NCBI RefSeq assembly: GCF_902713425.1
Contig: NC_081198.1
Coordinates: forward strand, 22,427,188 to 22,491,187
DNA length: 64,000 bases
Direction: 5' to 3'
Source of the DNA: Acipenser ruthenus
Taxonomy: Eukaryota > Chordata > Actinopteri > Acipenseriformes > Acipenseridae
In this document: piece by piece, positions 29,101-40,077 of the stretch
How positions within the stretch are numbered: the first letter of the stretch is position 1
Layout of the letters: each line of letters begins with the position of its first letter
Made by a program: the position numbers and the translations under genes
The notes under the pieces: model-generated
What the model was told of the DNA's origin: nothing
The model's input: the letters and a program-made list of their open reading frames with translations, nothing else
The model's database searches: none

Positions 29101-29623
29101 TAGAGCGGTCGTTGCGTGGCCTGCTCCGGTCTACGTCCCTCAGAGCACAATTGAAGTCACCTGACACGATGACGGGTACGTTCCCCAGCAGGAGTGGACG
29201 CAGCTGTGGAAAAAATTGAACTCTTTCGTTTTGGTTAGTGGGTGCGTAGACATTGACCAGTCTGAGGGGAGTTTTGTTGTATGTCACATCCACGCTCAGA
29301 ATTCTACCAGGTTCTACCTCCCTGCTGCTGCGGGAGGTAATAAATGGGTTTTTAAACAGGATACCTACTCCGTCGGCTCTGGCTATGTTGGAGCCCGACC
29401 AGAAGGAGTCCCCCAGGGTCCAACTCTCCTTCAGGTCCCTATAATCAGGGCTCGACGAAATACCACACTCCTGCAGAAAGATGAGATCTGCTTTCAAGTT
29501 AGCTAGATAGTTTAGTACATCAAATCTTTTTTGTGTCTCCCTGATGCTCCTGACATTAACAGACACACATATCAGGGCCATCAGGGTAGCTAACAAGAAA
29601 AGGAGTCGCTGCGTCCACCCCAT
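26180..29623 (-). CDS. LINE ORF2: APE endonuclease-reverse transcriptase (copy 4)
   Basis: An open frame of 1147 codons with every APE and RT landmark kept, including D212 and YMDD. Private changes are conservative or outside motifs (N117K, D264N, R1093C, V1078I). It is one of the two or three best ORF2 candidates for a working protein. Confidence 0.95.
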   Translation of the reverse strand: MGWTQRLLFLLATLMALICVSVNVRSIRETQKRFDVLNYLANLKADLIFLQECGISSSPDYRDLKESWTLGDSFWSGSNIARADGVGILFKNPFITSRSSREVEPGRILSVDVTYNKTPLRLVNVYAPTNQNERVQFFPQLRPLLLGNVPVIVSGDFNCALRDVDRSRPRNDRSSRVLSSVISDFSLCDAGKDLVPPFTWVSSSGTSFSRIDLVLHTSSLTKTAVDTQAVFFSDHRLLQVTLQVPQTSQMGSGVWKLNTSLLNDPSIAAAYKSRLVEWTTLRDLFNSPIEWWEMVKIRTKGYFIAAGKRKAKERRAKYKHLNAALQRLSLLQLRGFPVSDEIAQTKLDLSVLCREEQRKVMHNAKVQKMEEDEKCTRFFFQKTREKRHLMSSMLDSRGRIVEDSEGVKKVVENFYRDLYNIKATDDTLIEWFLSQLEPDSVRDDEEEEKDPELTLEELTQAVKTMNTGKTPGPDGIPGEYYHLFWDMLKVHLAEVYRAVYREKRLGPSMRESVITLLHKKGEVKDLRNWRPISLLCVDYKILAKALMLRLQVHLPLVIGPDQACGVPGRSITDILMLTRDILAYSRERNHPLCLFNLDQEKAFDRVSHEYMYKVMDQMKFAPGLREWVKTIYTNISTRVLVNRHLTGKISIQSGVRQGCPLSPLLYVVCIEPLLQAIRRDTNITGFQLPGSNGVQVKTTAYMDDVSLICTNTSSVPRISNILEKYCTATGAVINKSKSEVYVSKNWQVDRELSDMYPVKKDKIKILGLIFENNSSGAQSWTAAINQVRKKIGGWSTRSLTMTGRVLITKSILFPILSYVGKIFPPDRTTKKVVDRIIHRFIWGSKMERVKRATLSKADKKGGKGVPDVVQLTRVQGLTQTIKNIQALDRKVCYMNRFYFATCLRALGLCTIDNTVPYSWDPPLYYRTLRDTIYKLGLDKAKLASWEYKAVTKYLAGSQEIEKVATFSLTQSQKIWENVSHSCLSNVQKDIAWNTVHSALPTRAFMFRRGLAQVETCPYAKCRKRETPAHIFWECDVAGSVWLSVSVFLNRFADTAKMTAETVLYGPAGGIATSTAKCIWRVINVVKQILWEGCNVCVYHKQELDTITTTRRAQTLIKDFVILDIRTLGKDKACAEWRIAGLQDVKME

Positions 29624-29628
29624 AGCGA

Positions 29629-31575
29629 CTATGATTGGGAGGTCGGGACACTCTTCCTACTCTTAGCTCTACGCTTGCTTCGAGGGGGCTTGGGCTTATT
29701 TGCAACTCCCATCACCCCTGAGAAGGTACTCACTGCTGCCTCGTCCAAGAAGGCACCGTCTTTATATGCACAGTACGTGGAGTTGTTGGGGCTATTCAAC
29801 TCCCCACAAGGTAAGTCTGGTGGAACTTGCTCAGGGCCCCTCGGAACGTGTGGGTCAGCTTTGTCCTGGGGGGGGTTATGACAGACAGCATTCTTTGGCT
29901 GTTACCGTCTGTTGAATTGGAGCTGTTAGCAGACTTCTGGCTTACCGCGTCCAGGGGTATTCCCATGTCCTCCAGTGCTGTATCTAGGAGGACCTCTAGG
30001 GGGCCCCTGGTTTTGCCCATACAAGGGAGGGGGTCAAGGATGCTTTGAAGGGAGGCCCTTCGCTTGAAGAGGGTCATTGCTACAGAGGTACTGCTGGTCA
30101 GGGAAGGTGTTGACCCCGACCTCTCCCTCGGTGCATTAGTGAACACCTCTTCTGCGAGGTGTGCTAGGGTTTGTGCCAACGACTGGGAAGGCTGGCTGGG
30201 GATGCCCTGGCTGGCTGCTACCTGCCCACTAGGCGGCAGTGTAGCCGTCCCACTCGCCTCCGTCTCTGCCTGCGAGGGCAAGACTGGGGACTTTGTGTGG
30301 ACATTAGCTGGTTTTGGATCTATGGGGGCCACCTGCAACTTGCTGTCTTTGATCCTGATCTTCTTTCTTTTCCCCCCCCTCGTCTCTACCCTTTCTTTTC
30401 CCCACCCTCTGCTGGTTCTTCACTCCCTTCCCCTCCTTCTCACTCTCACTTTCACTGTCGCTTTCGCTTTCCTCCCCCACGGACTCAATCCTTATGGCGT
30501 CATAACGAGAGCCGAGGGGGAGTGCTGGCGCTGAGAGGGCCCTACTCAGGGGGGGGCCGCTGCTGGGTCCAGGCTCCCTCCCTGCCTCGTGTTCTGCATC
30601 AGAGGAGCTACTGGAGGAGCTAGTGGAGTGGCTGTTGTACTCTCTCTCTGGGCTGGGGGAAGGGGTCCTCGTAAAACGGGACATGTCTCGGGGGCGGGGG
30701 GGTGAGGGGGGTGCTGGTGATGATGGTGGTGCTGGAGTCTGGGTCTTGGATACTGTTGGTGGTGATGTGGACTGATCTTTGTTACTTGCTCCCTCTTCCT
30801 GCTCAGGCCTAGGCTTGTTCATGTTTGCCTTGCTGGCTCTGGCCATGTTGGCATAGGAAGAGGGGCAGTCCTTAAACAGGTGCCCCTTCTTTCCACACAA
30901 ATTGCACTGCCTCTCTTCTCTGCAGTGGCTGGTCTCGTGGGGGGCGCCGCAGTTCCTGCACTTGACTACAGTACACGCGGCCGCCAGGTGTCCTAATTCC
31001 CCACATTTCCTGCAGAGTTTTGGCATCCCATTATAGAATACCAGCCCTCTGTTGGGCCCTAACACTATGGAGTTTGGAATGTGGCGGACGCCTCCAATGC
31101 CCGATGGATCAACATTAAGGCGTACCAGCCACTTTCTGGCTCCTGTCCAAACCCCATCTTCGTCTGTAATTTTCCTCCCTTCTGATGACACCCTCCCATA
31201 GCGGTTAAGCCATGTTGTAATATCATAGTCGCTAACAGCCTCATTGAAAAATTGGACAGTAACAACTTTCATTTCTCTGTCTGTCAGTGCATCCACACAA
31301 AATTCTTTGTATGGAGCGAGATATTTATTCTCCCCCCAAAAGGACCACATTTCTTGTAACTTTTGGGGGTTCCTAAAACTGACCTCAAACACTTCCTTAA
31401 GCCCTGGCAATTTCACCAAACAATTCAAGTCAGAAGGGGAAAAACCCATACCCCTCTGAAGAATGGTCCGGCTGAACTCCAGTCTCGTCAGTCCTGGTTC
31501 CGTTTCATCTTGCTTGTTTCTTGTGAAGCGCACCGCATTGTGCCTCCTGTTTTCCTGGGTTGGCCGGAACGCCAT
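29629..31575 (-). pseudogene. LINE ORF1 with zinc knuckles and C-terminal half fused in frame, then broken (copy 4)
   Basis: A 423-codon frame (30304-31575) runs from MAFRP through the knuckles and, thanks to a six-G run near 30710, straight into the MSRFTRTPS part. This shows the two ORF1 halves as one protein. The frame is lost at an eight-C run near 30375 (seven in copy 1) and regained after an eight-G run near 29870 (nine in copy 1). Both are homopolymer differences. Confidence 0.85.
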
Positions 31576-32311
31576 CCTTCAGCTGGCTCCTCCGATTGGG
31601 GTGGGAGAAGCCTCTGGACGTCCGGGTTGTCTCTCTCTACGGAAAAGAGACAACGTAAGCAGCAAATCTGGGCAGTTGAAGGAACTATTACTTTAGTCCC
31701 TGAGGAGATGGTCGCCTCGCAAGAGGGACCCCCTCCCCAGGTGAACGGTGTCCTTCCCTGGCGGAGTAGGGGGCGTTGCTTGGCACCGAGACCACGTAGG
31801 AAGAATCGTGGCTGTGACGCCTCCTCGGGGTCCGGGGCCGCCCTCTGCTCCTCCCAGATGGCGCCCTCTGCTGGGCGCCTGCTGCTCTCTCGGTCTGGAT
31901 CTCGATTACAATCAAGGGCTGGGGATGAGGTCGTCTAGGTCATCAAAGGGTCCTCAAAGGTCGTCTGGATGGTAGGTCCTCCTTCTCTCTAACTCCAGGA
32001 ACGTCTGGAAAAGCCGGAACCGCCTGAAAAAGAAAAAAACGGGAACCGCCTGAAAAAGAAAAAACTGCTCTCAACAGTCAACAAAATCTTGAAAGACCCT
32101 CGGCCTGGATTGGGCAAGCCAAAACCAGACTGAGCATTAGTCTTCCAAAAAGTTGCCGAGCTGAAGAAAGCCAGTCAAAAATAAAAAAATTCTGTTCCTC
32201 CTCACCCGAACAAACCTCTCACAGACCCTCGGAGGGAGCGGGCAATGCCACTACCCTCTAAGCCTTAGTCTTAGAAAGATTTATTCGAACTGTAGAGAAG
32301 CCAGAGTATAT

Positions 32312-32742
32312 GGCTGGCTAAGAAGGACCTGGCATAGGGACATGTTCCACCACACTTGTCTGGTTAGCTGCATGCTCCCAGGAAACAAACTGCTGCTGTC
32401 TACATCATCACCACATGTGAATAAAAGAAAGAAAGACAGCAAGAAAGAAAGAGAGAAAGAAAGAGAAAGAAAGAAAGAGAAAAAGAAAAAAAAAGAAGTA
32501 AAGCGGCGGGAAAACTTGCATCAACACTGGCACTCTCCCTCCAGCAGGGGTAGACAAAATGCTCACAGGAGAGATCCAGATCTGACTTTGACCAACGTTA
32601 GAGAAAGGTGTGCACCGTTCCCGGAGGAACTACAATACCGGGCCGATGCGTGGAGTGGACGGAGCAAGCCCCTGTTCCATCTCCCGATTCCAAAAATCAA
32701 TTTTATATATGGTCCCCTGATAGGGGACGTATCAGATATTAA
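32312..32742 (-). repeat. U2 array block e: spacer and 3' part of a split U2
   Basis: Spacer, purine tract 32420-32498 and U2 nt 54-188 at 32608-32742. No complete U2 gene lies between LINE 4 and LINE 5. The missing U2 5' part sits on the far side of LINE 5 at 37830-37891, unlike at the composite copies. Confidence 0.92.
32608..32742 (-). pseudogene. U2 gene split by LINE 5, 3' part (nt 54-188)
   Basis: Joined to LINE 5 at nt 53/54. Two changes are visible, one in the tact/ctac stretch near nt 168 (+ strand gaactacaata) and one in the A/T-rich region before the Sm site (+ strand caattttatat). Confidence 0.93.
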
Positions 32743-33387
32743 TACTCTTTTATTGAGATTTTACATTTTTTACATTTACACCCATTCGTTTTTTTCATTC
32801 ATTTTACATTTCTTTTAAAGATGACATTCATGCATACAGACATACATTTTGTTTTAAAAGCATTTAAAATACATTTAAAAACACCAAGACAATTGTGCTT
32901 TGTACATGGTTAAAACACACAGATTAAAATCAACATGAAAAAAACCTGTGCTGTTTTAAAAGTGACTGGAAAAAAAGAACCATCTATAAAAAACCAGTGC
33001 TTGTGAGGGCCGGGGAGTGCTCTCTAAAAGGTTCAAAAGTGAACATAAAACTAGATCTAAAACAGGGACAGGGGAAAAGGGACAGTGTATAAAACAGTGA
33101 GTTAAAATTCTAAAATTTTAAAACACTTAAAATGTAACTTTTAATAGTTTACATTAAAAATCTTAAAGATACATAAAACAAAACAATACAAAATCAAATA
33201 AAACATTCAACGTAAATCAAATAAAAGTCCATAAAACTGAAACAAAAGACTACATAAAACCAGGGCACCGTTGAAAAACGGTCATGCCAGCTAAAAAGGG
33301 CGGAATGCTGGCATGACAAAATAAATAAAAGGCTTAGCGGTGCCCCGTAGTCCCGCTCCTAGGAGCTAGCGGTTCCAGTTTTTTCCT

Positions 33388-36300
33388 TTATTCCATCTTC
33401 ACGTCCTGAAGTCCGGCGATCCTCCACTCCGCGCAGGCCTTGTCCTTCCCGAGGGTCCGGATGTCCAGAATTACAAAGTCCTTGATAAGAGTTTGTGCCC
33501 TTCTGGTCGTGGTGATAGTGTCTAGCTCCTGCTTGTGTTAGACACAGACGTTACGGCCTTCCCACAGGATCTGCTTGACAACATTGATGACACGCCAAAC
33601 GCACTTAGCTGTGCTGGTAGTGATTCCTCCCGCAGGCCCATAGAGCACAGTCTCAGCGGTCATCTTGGCCGTGTCAGCAAACCTGTTTAGGAAGACAGAG
33701 ACAGAGAGCCAGACACTGCCAGCCACATCACATTCCCAGAAGATATGGGCTGGTGTTTCTCTCTTGCGGCACTTTGCATAGGGGCATGTTTCTACTTGGG
33801 CTAGTCCCCTCCTGAACATGAATGCTCGAGTGGGGAGTGCACTGTGGACGGTGTTCCATGCTATATCCTTCTGGACATTACTGAGGCAGCTGTGAGACAC
33901 ATTCTCCCAGATTTTTGGGCTTTGGGTGAGGGAGAAAGTAGCTACTTTTTCAATTTCCTGGGAACCGGCAAGATATTTAGTTACAGCCTTGTATTCCCAG
34001 GAGGCCAATTTTGCTTTATCTAAGCCCAATTTATATATAGTGTCGCTTAAGGTTCTATAATACAATGGGGGGTCCCAGGAGTACGGCACGGTGTTATCAA
34101 TAGTGCAGAGGCCCAAGGCCCTGAGACAGGTGGCAAAATAGAAACGATTCATGTAACATACCTTCCTGTCCAGGGCCTGGATGTTCTTGATAGTTTGCGT
34201 GAGCCCCTGCACTCGGGTGAGCTGCACAACGTCCGGGACCCCCTTACCTCCCTTCTTGTCGGCTTTACTCAGGGTGGCTCGTTTTACCCTCTCCATCTTG
34301 CTGCCCCAGATAAAGCGGTGGATAATGCGGTCCACCACTTTTTTGGTGGTCCTGTCTGGGGGAAAGATTTTTCCTACATAAGAGAGGATGGGGAACAGTA
34401 TAGACTTGGTTATTAATACTCTACCCGTCATTGTTAAGGATCTTGTGCTCCATCCGCCAATCTTTTTACGGACCTGGTTAATGGCCGCCGTCCAGCTCTG
34501 GGCCCCCGAGCTATTGTTCTCGAAAATGAGGCCCAGAATCTTGATTTTGTCCTTTTTGACAGGGTACATGTCCGACAGTTCCCTATCTACCTGCCAATTT
34601 TTAGACACGTAGACTTCGCTCTTGGACTTATTAATCACTGCCCTGGTCGCCGTGCAGTACTTCCCAAGGATATTACTAATCCGAGGTACCGACGATGTGT
34701 TGGTGCAAATGAGTGACACATCGTCCATATATGCTGTTGTTTTGACCTGGACCCCGTTGGATCCAGGCAGCTGGAAACCAGTTATATTGGTATCCCTACG
34801 AATTGCCTGCAGGAGGGGTTCAATGCACACGACATATAGCAGTGGGGATAGTGGGCAACCCTGTCTGACCCCTGACTGGATAGATATTTTACCAGTCAGG
34901 TGCCTGTTCACCAAGACTCGGGTACTAATGTTTGTATAGATGGTTTTAAACCACCCCCTAAGTCCAGGAGCGAATTTCATCTGGTCCATCACTTTGTACA
35001 TATATTCATGGCTTACCCTATCGAACGCCTTCTCCTGGTCAAGGTTGAACAGGCAGAGGGGATGGTTCCGTTCTCTAGAATAAGCCAGAATGTCCCTTGT
35101 TAACATTAAAATATCCGTGATGGACCTCCCTGGGACGCCACAAGCCTGGTCGGGGCCAATGACCAAAGGGAGGTGTACTTGTAGCCGGAGCATCAGAGCT
35201 TTGGCTAGTATCTTGTAATCCACGCAAAGGAGGCTGATTGGGCGCCAATTCCGTAGATCTTTAACTTCCCCTTTCTTATGAAGGAGAGTAATTACACTCT
35301 CCCGCATAGAAGGGCCCAACCGCTTCTCCCTGTAGACCGCTCTGTAGACCTCCGCTAAATGGACTTTTAGCGTGTCCCAAAAAAGATGGTAATACTCACC
35401 CGGGATGCCATCTGGACCTGGCGTCTTACCGGTGTTCATGGTCTTAACCGCCTGGGTGAGCTCCTCCAGCGTGAGTTCTGGGTCCTTCTCCTCCTCCTCC
35501 TCGTCCCGCACTGAGTCAGGCTCCAACTGGCTCAGGAACCACTCTATCAGGGTGTCATCTGTAGCTTTGATGTTATACAGGTCCCTATAGAAGTTCTCTA
35601 CCACTTTTTTCACTCCCTCACTATCCTCTACTATCCTCCCCCTGCTGTCAAGCATGGAGGACATCAAGTGCCGCTTCTCCCTCGTTTTCTGGAAGAAGAA
35701 GCGAGTACACTTTTCGTCTTCCTCCATTTTTTGCACTTTTGCATTGTGCATGACCTTTCGTTGTTCCTCCCTACAAAGCACTGAAAGATCTAGCTTGGTC
35801 TGGGCTATCTCGTCGCTTACAGGGAACCCCCGAAGCTGAAGCAGGCTCAGACGCTGGAGGGCAGCATTCAGGTATTTATATTTGGCCCTCCTTTCTTTTG
35901 CTTTCCTCTTGCCTGCTGCTATGAAATAACCCTTAGTTCTCATTTTGACCATCTCCCACCACTCTATAGGGGAGTTGAATAGGTCACGCAAAGTGGTCCA
36001 CTCAACAAGCCTGCTCTTATAGGCTGCAGCTATGGAGGGGTCATCGAGTAAGGAGGTGTTTAATTTCCAGACCCCTGACCCCATCTGGGAGGTCTGAGGG
36101 ACCTGCAATGTTACCTGCAGGAGCCTATGGTCAGAGAAGAAGACGGCCTGGGTGTCTACTGCCGTCTTCGTAAGGGAGCTGGTATGCAGGACGAGATCTA
36201 TACGGGAGAAGGAGGTCCCAGATGAGCTCACCCAGGTAAAGGGAGGCACCAGGTCCTTACCTGCATCACACAGGGAGAAATCAGATATTATGGAGGACAA

Positions 36301-36831
36301 AACTCTACTAGAGCGGTCGTTGCGTGGCCTGCTCCGGTCTACGTCCCTCAGAGCACAATTGAAGTCACCTGACACGATGACGGGTACGTTCCCCAGCAGG
36401 AGTGGACGCAGCTGTGGAAAAAATTGAACTCTTTCGTTTTGGTTAGTGGGTGCGTAGACATTGACCAGTCTGAGGGGAGTGTTGTTGTATGTCACATCCA
36501 CGCTCAGAATTCTACCAGGTTCTACCTCCCTGCTGCTGCGGGAGGTAATAAATGGGTTTTTAAACAGGATACCTACTCCGTCGGCTCTGGCTATGTTGGA
36601 GCCCGACCAGAAGGAGTCCCCCAGGGTCCAACTCTCCTTCAGGTCCCTATAATCAGGGCTCGACGAAATACCACACTCCTGCAGAAAGATGAGATCTGCT
36701 TTCAAGTTAGCTAGATAGTTTAGTACATCAAATCTTTTTTGTGTCTCCCTGATGCTCCTGACATTAACAGACACACATATCAGGGCCATCAGGGTAGCTA
36801 ACAAGAAAAGGAGTCGCTGCGTCCACCCCAT
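33388..36831 (-). pseudogene. LINE ORF2 with a late stop (copy 5)
   Basis: Open from MGWTQR at 36831 to residue 1097, where codon 1098 (Tyr in the other copies) is TAA, so the last 50 residues are lost. APE motifs, YMDD and the C-terminal knuckle are all before the stop. Further replacements are E626G and V628F just before the TIYTN segment. It may encode a nearly complete protein, but the element has no full ORF1. Confidence 0.92.
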
Positions 36832-36836
36832 AGCGA

Positions 36837-37830
36837 CTATGATTGGGAGGTCGGGACACTCTTCCTACTCTTAGCTCTACGCTTGCTTCGAGGGGGCTTG
36901 GGCTTATTTGCAACTCCCATCACCCCTGAGAAGGTACTCACTGCTGCCTCGTCCAAGAAGGCACCGTCTTTATATGCACAGTACGTGGAGTTGTTGGGGC
37001 TATTCAACTCCCCACAAGGTAAGTCTGGTGGAACTTGCTCAGGGCCCCTCGGAACGTGTGGGTCAGCTTTGTCCTGGGGGGGGGTTATGACAGACAGCAT
37101 TCTTTGGCTGTTACCGTCTGTTGAATTGGAGCTGTTAGCAGACTTCTGGCTTACCGCGTCCAGGGGTATTCCCATGTCCTCCAGTGCTGTATCTAGGAGG
37201 ACCTCTAGGGGGCCCCTGGTTTTGCCCATACAAGGGAGGGGGTCAAGGATGCTTTGAAGGGAGGCCCTTCGCTTGAAGAGGGTCATTGCTACCGAGGTAC
37301 TGCTGGTCAGGGAAGGTGTTGACCCCGACCTCTCCCTCGGTGCATTAGTGAACACCTCTTCTGCGAGGTGTGCTAGGGTTTGTGCCAACGACTGGGAAGG
37401 CTGGCTGGGGATGCCCTGGCTGGCTGCTACCTGCCCACTAGGCGGCAGTGTAGCCGTCCCACTCGCCTCCGTCTCTGCCTGCGAGGGCAAGACTGGGGAC
37501 TTTGTGTGGACATTAGCTGGTTTTGGATTTATGGGGGCCACCTGCAACTTGCTGTCTTTGATCCTGATCTTCTTTCTTTTCCCCCCCTCGTCTCTACCCT
37601 TTCTTTTCCCCACCCTCTGCTGGTTCTTCACTCCCTTCCCCTCCTTCTCACTCTCACTTTCACTGTCGCTTTCGCTTTCCTCCCCCACGGACTCAATCCT
37701 TATGGCGTCATAACGAGAGCCGAGGGGGAGTGCTGGCGCTGAGAGGGCCCTACTCAGGGGGGGGCCGCTGCTGGGTCCGGGCTCCCTCCCTGCCTCGTGT
37801 TCTGCATCAGAGGAGCTACTGGAGGAGCTA
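36837..37830 (-). pseudogene. LINE ORF1 C-terminal half, 5'-truncated (copy 5)
   Basis: The C-terminal part is open to its TAG at 36837, 5 bases before the ORF2 ATG, and starts in the serine run where the insertion was truncated. By chance the frame continues beyond the junction into U2 and its promoter, giving a 377-codon open stretch to 37970 that is unlikely to be a real gene. Confidence 0.85.
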
Positions 37831-37891
37831 GATATTAAACTGATAAGAACAGATACTACACTTGATCTTAGCCAAAAGGCCGAGAAGCGAT
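37830..37891 (-). pseudogene. U2 gene split by LINE 5, 5' part (about nt 1-62)
   Basis: U2 nt 1-61 or 62 with an ordinary start at 37891 and the usual promoter beyond. It pairs with 32608-32742; together they cover the gene with nt 54-61 present twice. The U2 promoter here reads straight into LINE 5. Confidence 0.93.
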
Positions 37892-38505
37892 GGCGACTTG
37901 GCCCTTGCCCGGGGCCCCCCAGCCTGGATGGCACAGGGGGATTCAAAGGTGGGTGCAAAATTTCAAGCACAAACAGACCCCCAAAAAACGGGCTGCTGCT
38001 TCCAGAGGGGAAATGTGCAATTTAAGCAGGAGAAAACAAAACAAAGCAAAAACACACACATAACACCAAAAACAAAACATAAACTGGCGGAGTGCGTCTT
38101 ACAAATAGTCATGCCAAGCTGCTATGCTGTGCAAGGTGCCTTGGGTAACTACAACTGTGCCTCGCTGGCTGGCTGGCTAAGAAGGACCTGGCATAGGGAC
38201 ATGTTCCACCACACTTGTCTGGTTAGCTGCATGCTCCCAGGAAACAACCTGCTGCTGTCTACATCATCACCACATGTGAATAAAAGAAAGAAAGACAGCA
38301 AGAAAGAAAGAGAGAAAGAAAGAGAGAAAGAGAGAAAGAAAGAGAGAAAGAAAGAAAGAGAGAAAGAAAGAAAGAGAGAAAGAAAAAAAAAAGAAGTAAA
38401 ATGGCGGGAAAACTTGCATCAACACTGGCACTCTCCCTCCAGCAGGGGTAGACAAAATGCTCACAGGAGAGATCCAGATCTGACTTTGACCAACGTTAGA
38501 GAAAG

Positions 38506-38693
38506 GTGTGCACCGTTCCCGGAGGTACTGCAATACCGGGCCGATGCGTGGAGTGGACGGAGCAAGCCCCTGTTCCATCTCCCGATTCCAAAAATCAATT
38601 TAATATATGGTCCCCTGATAGGGGACGTATCAGATATTAAACTGATAAGAACAGATACTACACTTGATCTTAGCTAAAAGGCCGAGAAGCGAT
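38506..38693 (-). ncRNA. RNU2: U2 snRNA gene (U2-12)
   Basis: A full-length copy with G-to-A at nt 19, which should weaken the 5' stem-loop (GGCC-TTTT-GGC). Promoter and 3' box are normal. It may be a less active variant. Confidence 0.96.
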
Positions 38694-39287
38694 GGCGACT
38701 TGGCCCTTGCCCGGGGCCCCCCAGCCCGGACGGCACAGGGGGATTCAAAGGTGGGTGCAAAATTCCAAGCACAAGCAGACCCCCCAAAAACGGGCTGCTG
38801 CTTCCAGAGGGGAAATGTGCAATTTAAGCAGGAGGAAACAAAACAAAGCAAAAACACACACATAACACCAAAAACAAAACATAAACTGGCGGAGTGCGTC
38901 TTACAAATAGTCATGCCAAGCTGCTATGCTGTGCAAGGTGCCTTGGGTAACTACAACTGTGCCTCGCTGGCTGGCTGGCTTGCTAAGAAGGTCCTGGCAT
39001 AGGGACATGTTCCACCACACTTGTCTGGTTAGCTGCATGCTCCCAGGAAACAACCTGCTGCTGTCTACATCATCACCACATGTGAATAAAAGAAAGAAAG
39101 ACAGCAAGAAAGAAAGAGAGAAAGAAAGAGAGAAAGAAAGAGAGAAAGAAAGAAAGAGAGAAAGAAAAAAAAAAGAAGTAAAACGTTGGGAAAACTTGCA
39201 TCAACACTGGCACTCTCCCTCCAGCAGGGGTAGACAAAATGCTCACAGGAGAGATCCAGATCTGACTTTGACCAACGTTAGAGAAAG

Positions 39288-39475
39288 GTGTGCACCGTTC
39301 CCGGAGGTACTGCAATACCGGGCCGATGCGTGGAGTGGACGGAGCAAGCCCCTGTTCCATCTCCCGATTCCAAAAATCAATTTAATATATGGTCCCCTGA
39401 TAGGGGACGTATCAGATATTAAACTGATAAGAACAGATACTACACTTGATCTTAGCCAAAAGGCCGAGAAGCGAT
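39288..39475 (-). ncRNA. RNU2: U2 snRNA gene (U2-13)
   Basis: A full-length copy in which I see no change from U2-1. One base differs in the GC-rich stretch between start site and PSE (+ strand gctcggggcc), without a change of spacing. Confidence 0.97.
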
Positions 39476-40077
39476 GGCGACTTGGCCCTTGCTCGGGGCC
39501 CCCCAGCCCGGACGGCACAGGGGGATTCAAAGGTGGGTGCAAAATTTCAAGCACAAACAGACCCCAAAAAAACGGGCTGCTGCTTCCAGAGGGGAAATGT
39601 GCAATTTAAGCAGGAGAAAACAAAACAAAGCAAAAACACACACATAACACCAAAAACAAAACATAAACTGGCGGAGTGCGTCTTACAAATAGTCATGCCA
39701 AGCTGCTATGCTGTGCAAGGTGCCTTGGGTAACTACAACTGTGCCTCGCTGGCTGGCTGGCTTGCTAAGAAGGTCCTGGCATAGGGACATGTTCCACCAC
39801 ACTTGTCTGGTTAGCTGCATGCTCCCAGGAAACAACCTGCTGCTGTCTACATCATCACCACATGTGAATAAAAGAAAGAAAGACAGCAAGAAAGAAAGAG
39901 AGAAAGAAAGAGAGAAAGAGAGAAAGAAAGAGAGAAAGAAAGAAAGAGAGAAAGAAAAAAAAAAGAAGTAAAACGGCGGGAAAACTTGCATCAACACTGG
40001 CACTCTCCCTCCAGCAGGGGTAGACAAAATGCTCACAGGAGAGATCCAGATCTGACTTTGACCAACGTTAGAGAAAG

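Larger units (their letters stand above)
25530..32311 (-). mobile_element. Keno-like LINE copy 4, both ends present
   Basis: 3' UTR 25530-26179 of the subtype shared with copy 8, ORF2 26180-29623 (open), ORF1 29629-31575 (frame changes at two homopolymers) and 5' UTR 31576-32311. In transcription order its upstream neighbour is the U2 gene later split by LINE 5. Confidence 0.94.
32743..37830 (-). mobile_element. Keno-like LINE copy 5, 5'-truncated insertion with target duplication
   Basis: A 5.09-kb copy lacking the 5' UTR and the ORF1 zinc-knuckle half. Its 5' end, at ORF1 ...ggaggagctag, joins U2 nt 60-62 and the rest of the same U2 gene; its 3' end joins nt 54. The U2 bases agatattaa occur on both sides, a 7-9 bp target-site duplication. 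This is the only copy with a textbook target-primed insertion structure. Confidence 0.94.

Noticed and set aside
36837-37970. A 377-codon gene formed by U2 promoter sequence fused to ORF1
   Set aside because: The upstream 50 or so codons come from antisense U2 and spacer, and the open frame across the LINE 5 junction is chance.
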